64,000 bases of DNA from Verrucomicrobium spinosum DSM 4136 = JCM 18804 (GCF_000172155.1 NZ_ABIZ01000001.1:5613105-5677104), one strand, 5' to 3'. Counted from the stretch's first letter, positions 35,501 through 45,568 are shown. Notes: generated by a model not told the origin, from the sequence alone. Numbers and translations are program-made.

Positions 35501-38500
35501 CGTAGAGATCCAGCGTTCCCCCGCTGTTCACCGTGACGTCGGAGGTATTGGCGATTTGCTCCGAGGCGGAGAGCTGCACCAGGGCCGTGGAGCCCGAGGT
35601 ATCCCCCACCTCCAAGTTGCCCGACACAGCGGCCAGACCCGCCGTCTTGGCCAGGTACACCGTGCCGCCATACACCTTGAGCGTACCAGTGAAGTCATTG
35701 GCCAGGTTCCCGGAGAGGGTCAGCGTGCCGCTCCCGGTCTTGGTGAAGGCGTTGCCCCGCACACGCGTCAGGTAGAGCTGACCGCCAGAGGCCACACTCA
35801 CAACGGCCGCCGCGTTGTTGAAGATCACACTCGTATCGAGAGTGACCTGCCCTGCCCCCGCATTGACGGTGATGGCGTCCGCCCGGTTCAGCGTCAGGGA
35901 GTCATTCAGATCCTGGAGCCACACCGCATCACTGGTGTTGAAGGTCAGCGAGCCGACCTTCATGCTGAACCCGAGCGTCATTGGAGCCGCCTGCTGCACC
36001 GCGCCAGTGGCCGAGAAGATAAGCTGCGTATCCGCCCCAGGGGTCAGCGAGGTGTCGGTGCCAGCGGCATCCGAGGCCCAGTTGCTCTTGGTGCTGCCAT
36101 CCGTGATAGCCCAGACCGCTCCATCGGAGGCGCTGAAGCCCCCCTTCCAATACGCCACGGAAAGCTCTGCCGCAGCCGTCACATCCAGATAGACGGCCGT
36201 ACTGGTGACCCCAAGGCTGTTGATCTTGAAGTTGGTGATGTTGTAGAGCTTGCCAAGCGTGTAAGTCGCATTATTCAACCCGCTGGCCGCCGTGATCACG
36301 TTGTACTGCTGCGTCAGGTAGGTGAAGCCAGACACCCCGTTCACGTCCAGGGTGATCGAACCAGTCGTCGCCGCCGCCCCTGTGGAGGCGATCGCGCTGC
36401 CCAACTCAACTCCCAGCTTGCTTCCGGTGGCGAGACTCAAAGTTCCGACCGTGAGGGTGTTGCCCGTCGCCCCCGTCTGATACTGGAAGGTGGCTCCGTT
36501 CGCCACACTCAGTGACGAGGTACTGCCCAGTGCATTCTTGTTGGTTGCCCGCAGTATGCCCGCATTCACCGCAGTGGTACCGGTGTAGCTGTTCACTCCA
36601 GAAAGCGTCCAGGTCCCGGCACCAGACTTCACCACATTCACAGAGGCACCACCGGTGCCATTGATGATGGAACCGCTGATGATGCCCTCGCTGGCACCGA
36701 AGAGCTGCAAATACCTGCCAGTGCCCGTGGTGGCGCCGCCGGAGATCTGCCCGGTGATGGTGAGTGTGCCAGACTCTGAAGCGAGGTTGTAGTAGCTGCC
36801 GCCCGTGGTGAACGTGATGGTGCCTGCCCAGACGTTGTTGCCGCTGTAGTTGCTGATGGCGGCTGCGGCAATCCCGTCACTCTGCCGGGCCTCCAAGGTG
36901 ACGTTCTCATTCACCACAATGTCACCGGCCAGTTCCAGCCGGGAGAGCTGTCCCGTGTTGCCGGAGATCGTGGTCGTGCCCGCAGTGCTGCCCAGCGCCG
37001 TACCGTTGGTGATACGCAGGATGCTGTTCACCCCGCCGCTTACCACCGTGGCCCCGGTGTAGGTGTTGCTTCCAGATAGAATGACCAGGCCGTCGGTGGA
37101 CTTGGTAAGGCCAGCGGTGCCAGCCAGCACCACGCTGACCGTTCCGCTCTGCATGAGATAGGTGGAGGTGCTGGTGATGGAGGACCCACTGCCAATGATC
37201 TGCCCCCCACCCGCAACGGTCACCTGCCCCACCGTGTCCGAATATCCGTTCAGATCCCAGACAGCCGTGGAGCCATTCACAGTGACCGCCCCGGTGTTGA
37301 TGACGTTGCTCGCACCGTAGAGCAGTGTTCCCTGCAGGATGCTGGTGAGACCGGTGAAAGTGTTCGTTCCGCTCAATGTCAGCGTACCTGCTCCAGTCTT
37401 GGTCAATGCAGTGATCATCGTCCCGGTGGTGGTGCCGTTCGAGATCACACCGCTGAAGGTGAAACTCTCCCCCCCAGATCCCACCGTCAGAGTCCCAGTG
37501 CCCACCGCATTGCTGGTGACCGAGCCCGCGCCAGCGAGAGCCCCGATGGTTTCGTTGCGCCCATTGAGGTCCAGCTTGCTGCCAGTGTAGATGGTGACAT
37601 CCACTCCATCCGCAATCTGCTGATCCGCATTCAGCACGACCGAGGCGTACAGCCCCGTTGCGGAGAGCGTGGATTCACCAATGAACAAATCCGATCCCGA
37701 CACCGCTGTGAGTCCAGCGGTTTTGCCCAAGATCAAGGTCCCTTGCTCGATCTTGGTGGTGCCGACAAATGTGTTCGCCGTGGTGCCGGAAAGAGTCAGC
37801 GTGCCCGCGCCGCGTTTGGTGAATGCGTTGCCGCTCAATTCGCCAGAGATGGTCAAGGTGCCGAGCCCCAGCTGGGTGCCATCGGTCATCCCCACCGTTA
37901 GAAGCGGGAGCGCTGACTCCAGGATGACATCGTTATTGAGCGTGAGGCCGCCTGTGAGATAGCTCACGTAGATCGTGGGCGTGGAGGTGCTCGAGTCCCC
38001 ACCCGTGAGCGTCAGGGAATAGACCGAGTCATTCACCACGACGGCGCTGGTCCCCGCGCTACCACTGGCCTGCCCGTCCACCGACAGCGTCTTGATGCGC
38101 ATGTCATAGCCCAGCGTGGTACTTTGCATGTAGGTGGTGTTCGCCCCATTGGCCGCAAAGATCACGTCCGTGGTCTCCCCCGGCACGATACCATAGACGT
38201 ACTGCCCCCCACGGTCGAAGGACCAGTTGCTCTGCCCGCCGGTTAGCAGACCGTTCGATACCGCCCACACGGCCTCTTCACCCGACATGCCCCCCACCCA
38301 GTACATGGTCGTGAGGTTCTCCGCCCCCACGCTCATGAAGGTGCCCGTGATGGAAGTGCTGGTGGTCGTCACCGAGGTGAGAAGCGCATTGGAGAGGCCG
38401 TAAAACTTGAGATCATAGGTCGCATTGGTAATCCCACCCGAACTGGAGGTGAGGAAGGTGTAGGTGCCATCCGGCGACAAGCCCGTCTTCGCAAACACGT

Positions 38501-40526
38501 TCAGACGGACCAACCCGGAGGCAGTGAGCGCGCTGGTTGCCAAGGTATCACCGATCCCCACCCCAATCTTGCTTCCAGACACGAGGGTGAGGCTGGCGGC
38601 AGTGTTCAGCGTGGCTCCCGTGGTGCCGGGAGTGATGAAATAGAGCCCGGCTCCCGAGGCCACGCTGATGGCGGGACTGGTGCCGAGGCCGGCCGCATTG
38701 GTGACCACCAGAGTACCCTCACTGACCTCTACAGTCGTGCCGCTGAGAGTATTGGTCCCGGTGATAAAAGTCCTCCCGGAGCCAGACTTCTTCACATTGC
38801 CTGAGCCCTCGAGCAGATTGGCCACGGTGTAGTCGTCACTTCGGTTGAAAGTGAGGGTCCCGGAGGCACCGATCGTCACCTTCCCGGCACCCAGTGTCCC
38901 TGTCGTCCCGCCAGTCCCCACCTGAAGCACCCCGGCAGAAATCAACGTCGCCGCCGAGAACGTGTTGGAGCCATCCAGAATGAGTGTGCCCGTGCCTGAC
39001 TTCGTCCAGGCACCCACGGTGAGCGCGCCGTTGTAGATCTCCAGCACGTTTTTCAAGGTGCCGCTCTGGGCGGTGAAAGTGTCCACATTGATGTAGCCAG
39101 CGGTCAGGTCGAGCGTTCCGCCATTAAGGACCAGCGTGCTGACGTTATTTCCTGTAGCACCTTCCGTCAGATTGCCTCCCACGGTGAGGGACCCGCCGGT
39201 GATATTGAGAGTCGCGTCCGCATAGCCTGAGCCCGGTGTGGCGGAGGTGTGGGTCCCCAGCACGACGTCACCCGTGACAGTCGCCGCCCCACCAGAGAGG
39301 TTGAAGACCCCTTTGCTGTTGGGATTGCGGGTGTAGGTGCCGCTGGTGCTGGTGTTGTTGGCGCTGCTGTCCTGGTTCTCAGCGATCACAATCGTCCCCG
39401 CCAACAACGTCCCCCCCTGCATATTGAGCGTGGCATGGGTGGCCGTCGCATTGGTCCCAGCAGTGTTGGAAGTTGCGGAAGTGGAGCTTATGTCCATGAT
39501 CCTCCCGAGCACCACGTTGGTCGCATCGATCGTTCCTGAATTGAACGTCATCGTCCCCAGGCCATAGCCAACCCCGTTGCCGATGTCGGCTGTCTGGGCA
39601 AGGCCCAACACCAGATCGTTGAGCAGGAAGTCCACCGTGCCGCCCGTGAGATCCAACACTCCCGACGGAGACGATGAGCCGCCCTGGACGGAGGCATACA
39701 CGGTGGTGGCAGCATTGCTCCCAATGATCAGGTTGGCCCGGCCCGTGCCCGCCTGGTCACGAATTTTCAATGTGGGTGACGTGAGTCCGGTTTGGAACTT
39801 CATGGTCGCGCTCGTACGACCAGTCGCCAGCATGATGGTGCCGGCATTGATGACCGTGGTCTGTCCCAGCAACAAATTGCTCCCCGTGGTCGTGCCCGTT
39901 CCAGCAGCACCCCCGATGCGCAGGGTGGCGGCCGTAATGGTGCTGGACTTGGCCAGCGAAACCTGGAAAGGCCCCTGATCGTTGCCGGTGCCCAAGTTGA
40001 ACTGGCTCACCGTCGCGGAGAAGGTGGACAGGCCCGACATGTCCAATGTCAGCGTATTGGTCGTCGAGCCAACCGAGCTGCTGGTATTGGCCACGGTGAA
40101 GTTGCTGCTCGCCGCATTGATCACCCACGAGCCCGCTCCGGTCACTGTGAGCTTGGTCGTCCCCGTGCCTGCGTAACCCAAGGTAAAGGTGCCCGTCTCG
40201 GTCAATGTCACGCCAGAATTGATCTGGAGGGTGTGTTGCGTCGTGGTGCTGATGTAGTTGAACGTGAGCGAGGTGATGCTCAGGCTCGTGTCCACAATGC
40301 TCGACGTCGTGCCCGCCGCCAACAGGCCTGCGGAACCAAAGGTCACCGCCACGCCTGAGACGCTGGCATCCGTGCTCCAGTTTAGCAGCGTGCTCCAGTT
40401 CAAGTTCGTGGCCGATCCCCCGGCGTCCCAGGTGGCCTGGGCGCGCAGCGCACTCACGCCGCAACTGAGAAGGCAGGCTGTGACAACAGGACACAGCAGT
40501 CGATGGATGAGGGGGCGCAACTTCAT
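32505..40526 (-). CDS. Giant autotransporter-type beta-strand repeat protein with PEP-CTERM signal
   Basis: 2673 residues. Signal peptide MKLRPLIHRLLCPVVTACLL. The body is Ser/Thr/Gly-rich beta-helix-like sequence with at least ten PATR-type repeats, for example LTKTGAGTLTLSGTNTFTG. A composite module (VELG...YWKGG...SNW...VIFSATGA...MTLG) occurs three times, near residues 607-815, 1325-1530 and 2178-2385. The C-terminus has no beta-barrel. Instead VPEPSRAVLLLLALGALGT followed by RRRR is a PEP-CTERM signal, for exosortase-type surface sorting. After it comes an unusual 13-residue tail ending KKP. The protein is flanked by two prepilin-like cassettes. It is likely a surface or matrix protein. 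Confidence 0.93.
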   Translation of the reverse strand: MKLRPLIHRLLCPVVTACLLSCGVSALRAQATWDAGGSATNLNWSTLLNWSTDASVSGVAVTFGSAGLLAAGTTSSIVDTSLSITSLTFNYISTTTQHTLQINSGVTLTETGTFTLGYAGTGTTKLTVTGAGSWVINAASSNFTVANTSSSVGSTTNTLTLDMSGLSTFSATVSQFNLGTGNDQGPFQVSLAKSSTITAATLRIGGAAGTGTTTGSNLLLGQTTVINAGTIMLATGRTSATMKFQTGLTSPTLKIRDQAGTGRANLIIGSNAATTVYASVQGGSSSPSGVLDLTGGTVDFLLNDLVLGLAQTADIGNGVGYGLGTMTFNSGTIDATNVVLGRIMDISSTSATSNTAGTNATATHATLNMQGGTLLAGTIVIAENQDSSANNTSTSGTYTRNPNSKGVFNLSGGAATVTGDVVLGTHTSATPGSGYADATLNITGGSLTVGGNLTEGATGNNVSTLVLNGGTLDLTAGYINVDTFTAQSGTLKNVLEIYNGALTVGAWTKSGTGTLILDGSNTFSAATLISAGVLQVGTGGTTGTLGAGKVTIGASGTLTFNRSDDYTVANLLEGSGNVKKSGSGRTFITGTNTLSGTTVEVSEGTLVVTNAAGLGTSPAISVASGAGLYFITPGTTGATLNTAASLTLVSGSKIGVGIGDTLATSALTASGLVRLNVFAKTGLSPDGTYTFLTSSSGGITNATYDLKFYGLSNALLTSVTTTSTSITGTFMSVGAENLTTMYWVGGMSGEEAVWAVSNGLLTGGQSNWSFDRGGQYVYGIVPGETTDVIFAANGANTTYMQSTTLGYDMRIKTLSVDGQASGSAGTSAVVVNDSVYSLTLTGGDSSTSTPTIYVSYLTGGLTLNNDVILESALPLLTVGMTDGTQLGLGTLTISGELSGNAFTKRGAGTLTLSGTTANTFVGTTKIEQGTLILGKTAGLTAVSGSDLFIGESTLSATGLYASVVLNADQQIADGVDVTIYTGSKLDLNGRNETIGALAGAGSVTSNAVGTGTLTVGSGGESFTFSGVISNGTTTGTMITALTKTGAGTLTLSGTNTFTGLTSILQGTLLYGASNVINTGAVTVNGSTAVWDLNGYSDTVGQVTVAGGGQIIGSGSSITSTSTYLMQSGTVSVVLAGTAGLTKSTDGLVILSGSNTYTGATVVSGGVNSILRITNGTALGSTAGTTTISGNTGQLSRLELAGDIVVNENVTLEARQSDGIAAAAISNYSGNNVWAGTITFTTGGSYYNLASESGTLTITGQISGGATTGTGRYLQLFGASEGIISGSIINGTGGASVNVVKSGAGTWTLSGVNSYTGTTAVNAGILRATNKNALGSTSSLSVANGATFQYQTGATGNTLTVGTLSLATGSKLGVELGSAIASTGAAATTGSITLDVNGVSGFTYLTQQYNVITAASGLNNATYTLGKLYNITNFKINSLGVTSTAVYLDVTAAAELSVAYWKGGFSASDGAVWAITDGSTKSNWASDAAGTDTSLTPGADTQLIFSATGAVQQAAPMTLGFSMKVGSLTFNTSDAVWLQDLNDSLTLNRADAITVNAGAGQVTLDTSVIFNNAAAVVSVASGGQLYLTRVRGNAFTKTGSGTLTLSGNLANDFTGTLKVYGGTVYLAKTAGLAAVSGNLEVGDTSGSTALVQLSASEQIANTSDVTVNSGGTLDLYGFNETIDGLYGSGVVTSNSAAATLTLGSGNDASAVFSGVLKNGTSGSVLSLVKTGTGTQTLSGNNTYTGTTAINQGTVIIGTTNALPTTGAVTIGSGTTVGRLELNSYSQTVDSLVFTSNTATANEVVIGKGQKLSITGTTGLDLGTGASNAAMTTNATFSGGGALVVSNTSANLELGIAYATINSGSTHAAALNLAALGSFVANVNELRLGYGSLTTGTLTLSNTYNAITVTTTHVGNSAGSNAGTVSTLYFGTGTNILKTDTLNIGVSKALGTVVASASGGRVTIGGKTGGTTAITVGSTAGTGTAATPTGILDLRGMTATVTAGVLTIGKRDGTDAGGATGTVYFDGGTFTANSVVMAAKTNAGTGAATATLNISNGVFTVNSGGSFTLASQSGSGTASGTLNITGGKLVSNVDIKDGGGAATSTINLNGGTLDMTGHNIGDATNNIDAVNLLAGTLKNVAQINGGATALTKTGAGTLYLAGTNSYSGATVASAGTLWARSQTALQGTASLTVKSGASFRYTSGVIGNNLTLNSGATLTLESGSTVGVELGNRIIVQSAASTTGSVTLDVFGVAGATYAAGQYTVISATSGLSGASYVLGNYYNLSGYTVTGVGSSSTEVWLNVATATALTEAYWKGGYSGGANVWAISDGSSTSNWTTDSAGTSATGQVAGANTKVIFSATGASNQTDMTLGADMAVGSLEFNNTAVAALNDLDNKLTVNGASAVSVTSTGAVTLNTNLVLANSQATVNVANAAGVLNLQGTVTGNGLTKTGSGRLAVSGTQSFSGSVLLNAGTTYFGGTTTVNSLTLAAGARLEGSGTVTSVAGMTIGGTLAVGDESLSSAVASTLTLASGSGTLTFQTGSVITLDLVNGAGTGGGESDLLVISGVLVIGADVSLQVETNNMTTWAIGDTWQLIDWTGLTSRTGTFVTTELDSALSGTGLSWDYSNLYTTGAITLSAVPEPSRAVLLLLALGALGTRRRRWFRASGQKFGKKP

Positions 40527-40591
40527 GTGAACAGGGGGGAGTCGATGAAACTAGCTGGATCGGCGGATGGATGTACGGGCTGGCGCGCAGG

Positions 40592-43500
40592 CTATCGGGT
40601 AAAGCGACGCACATGCCGGATGCGCCAGGTGTAGAGGGAGTCCAGGGACTTGGCGGTGCTCAGGCTGCCCGCCACCGCCTTGCCGATGTAGTCGTATTCG
40701 GTCTTCTTAAGCGCGGCATCGTTGGGGTCGATAGCCCGTTCGACCAGCGCATCCCCCTGTTTCTCCCCAGTGACCAGATCCTTGTCGGGATCGAAGGTGT
40801 CCGCCTCACTGGAGCGCGCCTTCGTGATGGTCTGAACGAGGAAGTGCACCCGGTAGGTGTTGGAGCGGGTGGTGACCCGTGGGTAGATGTTGGCATACGG
40901 CCGCTCCATCGTGTTGTCCCCCGTGAGCTGACGCGTGCCCCAGTAGCTCGACATGGCCGAGCGGATGGCGCTGCCGGTGCTGCCGCCCACCCCATCATCC
41001 TTGGGCACCAGGAACTGCTCGCAGACTTCCCCTGCGTTCATGAAGTACTGACCGGCATCAAACTGGCTCTCCCACTGGAGGAGCGTCTTGTCGGCATCGA
41101 TGTAGTGCCGCCAGTTGCTGTTCAGCGAGATCTTGGTGTAGTCCTTGTAAGTCTTGCCCGCACTCGTGGGGATGGCCAGCATCTCCTCGGACTTGAACAC
41201 TGCGTGCAACCCGGTGGCCCGCTTGATGTTGGTGAAGGGAACAATGCGGTAGTTGAGGTTCACCTTGCCCGCGGTCGAGAACGGTTCGCTGATCGGATAG
41301 GGCTGCACCACTGGCATCCAGAACCAGTCCAGCAGCGCATGATCTGGCGGAGCACCGGCCATCGCTCCCTTGGTGCTGTGATCCTTCGCTCCCAGGTGCC
41401 CGCCAGAGGTGATGTCGGGCCGGAAGAGATAGGTGGTCCACTGGATGCCGGTGGACGGTGCCGATGGCAGAGAGCCAAACATCACCGCTGACGGGAGGAG
41501 CTGGTTGGGGGCCGTGGTCTGGTTGGCCGGACGGCTGTTGACGTTGACCCCATCCCATGGATTCTGGCTGAAGTACGGAGGAATCGTGCCGTCATACACG
41601 CGGGCCCCGTCATCCGGCTTGTTCCAGTAGGCGCCATCCGGGGCGATGCCTGTGCCATTGTCCCAGTCACGGGTCTCCCAAGGTTTGACGGTGTAGGGGT
41701 AGTTCGAGGGAATATTCGCCCGGAACACGGTCGAGTTTCCGTTCACCGGGAAATCCGGACGGTAGTCGCTCGTGGTGGCGGTGAGGTTGTTGTAGTCCGC
41801 ATCCGGCACCAGCTTGGCTTCTGTGGTACCGTCTCCCCACGTGGGAGAGTACTCCACGCCCGGGAGGAAAAGGGTTCCGGCCTTGCCCGTCTTGTGAGGT
41901 TTGCCACCTGCTTTCACAAACGAATGAATCTGCCCCTTCAGCTGAGACGCGGCGAGCTGGGAGGAGCCGATGTTGACTGGATCCCACGCTGGGTGCGGCA
42001 CAAAAAGCCGCTTGCTGGCATCCACCCCATTCGCCCCCGCCCCTTCACGCAACCGCTGGTAGGCCAGGCGATAGTCTCCATGCCGCACCACCCAGGTGCG
42101 GACCACGTCGCTTGCGTCGATGAGTTCCGGCTTGGCAAAGCGGTTGCCACTGTACTCCCGCGCATTCTTGTACCGCTTGCTGAAGGTGTACGCCAGCTCC
42201 AGCGGTTTTGTGGGCACTGGCACCACCATGTTGGCAGGCACCTCAGCCAGCAGCCGCCGGCTGGAGTAGTCTCCGTTCCGCTGGTTGCCCACCCTGATCT
42301 CCAGACACCGCTCCGCCAGGGACGTGGTGCGCACGCTGGACACCGTCATGGAGGTGGCCGCAGAGGGCACGAGGAAATAGCCCCGGCTGTACATGGCCGG
42401 GGAGGTCAGACTGTCAGAGGCCACGTCCAGATCTGCCACCGCAGTCGCATCGGATCCGCCATTGGCGTTGCTGTCCGCGTACATCCAGTAGCCACCCGAC
42501 CCGCCCCAGCCCGCCCACCAGTCCCCTGTGGTGTTCCGGCCCGCAAGCGGCGTTTCCACGGGTTTGATTTTGCTGAGATACTGCAGGTGGGACACATTGT
42601 GCAGCAGCGTGCCCCACAGGCTGCGATAGCCGGTGGACACGTCCCCGTCCCCGTCCTTCTGCACGAGCGGCGGCGTGATGACAGCTCCACCGGGACCACG
42701 GGTGCCGAAGCCCGTGGTCGTGATGCGGAGGTTCTCCAGGGAGGAGACATTGAACGAGGTGCTGGGAGCAATCATTGTATAGCCCTGCCCGGCGCAGAAG
42801 CCTTCAGCCACAATGCCCACCTGGATGGCCTTCTGCCCCGGCTGCAGGTTCAAGAGCGTCACAAGATCCGGGTTGGTCTTGGCAGCCGTCGAACTGGAGG
42901 GATTCTCCGCAGCGAGAATGAAAACCAGACCGAACTCCGACACCGTGAACTCGCGACCGATTCCGGTCGTCCAGACGCGGTCATTGCCATCGTCATTGGT
43001 GTTGCGTTTGAGGATTTTGTTGTCGGTATTGAGCGGTGCGCTGTAGTAGGTCATGTCCACCGCGGCCACCTGCCCCAGCGTATCGGTGCCGATCCAGTTG
43101 GCCGAGGCCTGGGAATAGGCGTCCACCGGCACCCGTGGTGTCACACTCTTGGTGGAGTGGGTGGAATCATTGGCGTTGGTCCCGCGGATGTACTCCAGCA
43201 TGGAGACGATCCCGGACCCCACATTGTAGGGGCTGCTGGAGGGGGAACCAGTCCGGTCGTCGTACTTCTGGGCGAATGACTTTGAATACCCCTGATTGGG
43301 GAGCTTGGCCAGTTCGATGAGATACTGTGCCAGCGAGTTGTTGTGAATCATGCCATAGCCAAAGGAGTCCGTGCTCTCAGCATTGTAGTAGTTCGAGAAG
43401 TCATCCATGTTCGACGCCGCACTGCTGCGGCGGAAGTGGTAGGGATGGTTGCCCAACGTGCTGGCAAATGCTGAGACGTTGTCGAAAGAGGTCCGTTTGT

Positions 43501-44815
43501 TGTTGGCCGGTTCCGGCCGATAACTCACCGGCCAGATCGACACCCTGGGGAACCCGGCGGCAGTGGTCTCCGGAGCGCGGCTTTCAGCCGTCAGCAGGAA
43601 GCGCAGCTTCTTGAGCCTGTCCGCATTGCCTCCCAGCACCCCCTGCATCATCCGGGTGCTGAAGCTCTGCGCCGTGCTCGTCGTATCCGAGGGGTCATCC
43701 AGCAGGAACTCATCCACCGAGGCATAGAGGCGGTCCGTGTCAAAATCCACCGGGCTGGTGCTGGAGGTCAGCAGACCCGCATTGGCATTCACCCGGGGCG
43801 TCACCGCATAAAGGTTCTGAAGCTTGGCCGCAGAAGCGGAGTTGGACGGCAGCAGCCGCTCGCCCGGGTAGAAGATGGTGCTCAAACACGTGGTGGCCGG
43901 GTGCCCGCCAAAACGCTGCACCTCATTGCGCACCGGCGGACTCTTGGCGAACTCCAGCTCCCGGCTCGTCACGCACCGTGGGGTGTCCCAGAACATGCCT
44001 TCTGAGGCGGTGTTGATGTTCACCTTCCCCGATTCATCATCCGTCCAAAAGGCCAGGCGCCCCACGATGGGATTGGAGGTGCTCACGGCCTTCTGCCCGC
44101 TGAAGGGGACAAACTTCGGGCTCGCGGACTGGCTCATCACCCCGAGGCTGCCGTCTTGCAGCACATAGACCCAGCGCACCGGCATGGGCAGACGCTGGGA
44201 GGACGCGGTGCCGCCAGGAGCACGGACTCCGTTGATGGTACTCTTGCTCACCGCCAGCTTCGAGTCATAGGAAAAACCCTCCGGTGTCGTGCTTCCAGGA
44301 TAGGACGGGGTGGCCATGTCCATCGCCCGGGGATCCACGATGGGAAACATCAGGTTGCCAGCGACATCCGGCGCCGGCTCATTGAGATCGGCATAGACGC
44401 CCGGCAGAGTGTCCCAGGTGGAGGGCACATCGGATTCCAGGTTCAACGCCGAGCCATCGGTGAGACCAGCCGCAGACACCACCATCTCCTGGGCGCTGTA
44501 GAGCTTGTAGATGCGGGAGGCCGTGCCTGTGCTTTTGCCATAGGTGCGGATGGCCCCTGGTTGGGAAATCCAGAGCGCATTGGTTTCCGTGGTCCCCTGT
44601 CGCATCTGGCCGATGGCGGCATTCACCGCCATGTCCTGAAGCGTGTTCAGATCATGCACCGCCGCGTGGCTGGAGGATGACCGCAGCTGCACCGTGGACA
44701 TGTTAAAGAACAGCACCACCACCAGCGTGACCATGCCGACGATGAGCAGCGCAGGCAGCAACGCGGTGCCACTGGCACCACGGCGGGCGAAATGCAGGGA
44801 AGAGGAAACTTTCAT
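40592..44815 (-). CDS. Verru_Chthon cassette protein A (copy 2), GspK-like
   Basis: 1407 residues, about 500 longer than copy 1. One membrane helix near the N-terminus (GTALLPALLIVGMVTLVVVL) is followed by QDMAVNAAIGQMRQGTTETN and ALWISQPGAIRTYG. RLAFWTDDESGKVNINTASE is the GspK-like motif shared with copy 1, and KVNLNYRIVPFTNIKRATGL a second such segment. It is the last gene of cassette 2 (order B-C-D-A) and lies 65 bases upstream of the giant PEP-CTERM gene. The extra length is in the C-terminal two-thirds. Confidence 0.85.
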   Translation of the reverse strand: MKVSSSLHFARRGASGTALLPALLIVGMVTLVVVLFFNMSTVQLRSSSSHAAVHDLNTLQDMAVNAAIGQMRQGTTETNALWISQPGAIRTYGKSTGTASRIYKLYSAQEMVVSAAGLTDGSALNLESDVPSTWDTLPGVYADLNEPAPDVAGNLMFPIVDPRAMDMATPSYPGSTTPEGFSYDSKLAVSKSTINGVRAPGGTASSQRLPMPVRWVYVLQDGSLGVMSQSASPKFVPFSGQKAVSTSNPIVGRLAFWTDDESGKVNINTASEGMFWDTPRCVTSRELEFAKSPPVRNEVQRFGGHPATTCLSTIFYPGERLLPSNSASAAKLQNLYAVTPRVNANAGLLTSSTSPVDFDTDRLYASVDEFLLDDPSDTTSTAQSFSTRMMQGVLGGNADRLKKLRFLLTAESRAPETTAAGFPRVSIWPVSYRPEPANNKRTSFDNVSAFASTLGNHPYHFRRSSAASNMDDFSNYYNAESTDSFGYGMIHNNSLAQYLIELAKLPNQGYSKSFAQKYDDRTGSPSSSPYNVGSGIVSMLEYIRGTNANDSTHSTKSVTPRVPVDAYSQASANWIGTDTLGQVAAVDMTYYSAPLNTDNKILKRNTNDDGNDRVWTTGIGREFTVSEFGLVFILAAENPSSSTAAKTNPDLVTLLNLQPGQKAIQVGIVAEGFCAGQGYTMIAPSTSFNVSSLENLRITTTGFGTRGPGGAVITPPLVQKDGDGDVSTGYRSLWGTLLHNVSHLQYLSKIKPVETPLAGRNTTGDWWAGWGGSGGYWMYADSNANGGSDATAVADLDVASDSLTSPAMYSRGYFLVPSAATSMTVSSVRTTSLAERCLEIRVGNQRNGDYSSRRLLAEVPANMVVPVPTKPLELAYTFSKRYKNAREYSGNRFAKPELIDASDVVRTWVVRHGDYRLAYQRLREGAGANGVDASKRLFVPHPAWDPVNIGSSQLAASQLKGQIHSFVKAGGKPHKTGKAGTLFLPGVEYSPTWGDGTTEAKLVPDADYNNLTATTSDYRPDFPVNGNSTVFRANIPSNYPYTVKPWETRDWDNGTGIAPDGAYWNKPDDGARVYDGTIPPYFSQNPWDGVNVNSRPANQTTAPNQLLPSAVMFGSLPSAPSTGIQWTTYLFRPDITSGGHLGAKDHSTKGAMAGAPPDHALLDWFWMPVVQPYPISEPFSTAGKVNLNYRIVPFTNIKRATGLHAVFKSEEMLAIPTSAGKTYKDYTKISLNSNWRHYIDADKTLLQWESQFDAGQYFMNAGEVCEQFLVPKDDGVGGSTGSAIRSAMSSYWGTRQLTGDNTMERPYANIYPRVTTRSNTYRVHFLVQTITKARSSEADTFDPDKDLVTGEKQGDALVERAIDPNDAALKKTEYDYIGKAVAGSLSTAKSLDSLYTWRIRHVRRFTR

Positions 44816-44847
44816 GACGATGATCTTGCGAGGTCGGGAAGGTGGTG

Positions 44848-45507
44848 TCAGGGCCTGAAGAAACGCACCCGGGCGGTGGCAGGCTCCAGCTGCATGGTGG
44901 CAAAGTTGGCAGGCAAACCGCCCCCGCTGACTTCAGCTTCTTTCACGAGGGTGAGCGTCCATTTCTGGGAGGCACCCAGGCTGCAACGGCCATCCGGCAG
45001 GAACCGGAAGCTCACGTAGCTCCGCGTCGCGCCACTGGTGGCCGTCTCCGTCCCCTTCACGAGATCCGCCTGGTTCTCGGAAAGCAACGTGGAATACGTT
45101 GCCGAGGGGTGGAAGACCAGGCCCTCCGGCAACGTCTCCGGGGCCCCGCTCGGGTTGAACGGCGGCTCATAGTCGGCCGCAGTGGGATCTTTGTAACCAG
45201 CATCATCCGGATTGATCACCACATCCACCGTCCCGTACTCCACAGTACGCCAGGACTCCTCGCCCATGTCATTGCTTACTTTGTAGATACGAAACACCAC
45301 CTCACGATTCGAGGTCATGGCCACCTGACGTGCGTGATCCATGGCATTTCCAACGGTCTGCACCGCCTCCTTCATCCGCAGCGTGGTCATGAGACTGCCG
45401 GCCCCCGTACCCGCCATGGCCAGCATGAGCCCCATCACGGAAACGACGATGAGCAGTTCCACCAGTGTGAAGGCACGCAACTGGCGGTCGCGGAAACAAC
45501 TGAGCAT
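44848..45507 (-). CDS. Verru_Chthon cassette protein D (copy 2), GspH-like
   Basis: 219 residues from the ATG at 45507. The leader FRDRQLRAFTLVELLIVVSV gives prepilin processing at A/FTLVE. An upstream start at 45594 would overlap the C gene and add an atypical 29 residues. The next segment VGNAMDHARQVAMTSNREVV matches the GspH/FimT helix of copy 1. The C-terminus has YVSFRFLPDGRCSLGAS, a common end of GspH-like domains. It lies between C2 and A2. Confidence 0.85.
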   Translation of the reverse strand: MLSCFRDRQLRAFTLVELLIVVSVMGLMLAMAGTGAGSLMTTLRMKEAVQTVGNAMDHARQVAMTSNREVVFRIYKVSNDMGEESWRTVEYGTVDVVINPDDAGYKDPTAADYEPPFNPSGAPETLPEGLVFHPSATYSTLLSENQADLVKGTETATSGATRSYVSFRFLPDGRCSLGASQKWTLTLVKEAEVSGGGLPANFATMQLEPATARVRFFRP

Positions 45508-45568
45508 GGCAGCTTGACGGGAGTTCACAGTGAAGAGGAGTGAAGGCACAAGGTTACCCGGGGTCCGG

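Noticed and set aside
32505-40526. Calling the giant protein a classical type V autotransporter
   Set aside because: PATR repeats are present, but the C-terminus is a PEP-CTERM signal and no beta-barrel translocator is visible.
41894-43279. A 461-codon plus-strand frame inside the A2 gene
   Set aside because: Antisense to a conserved cassette protein; composition (many His, Arg, Gly) is typical of a shadow frame.
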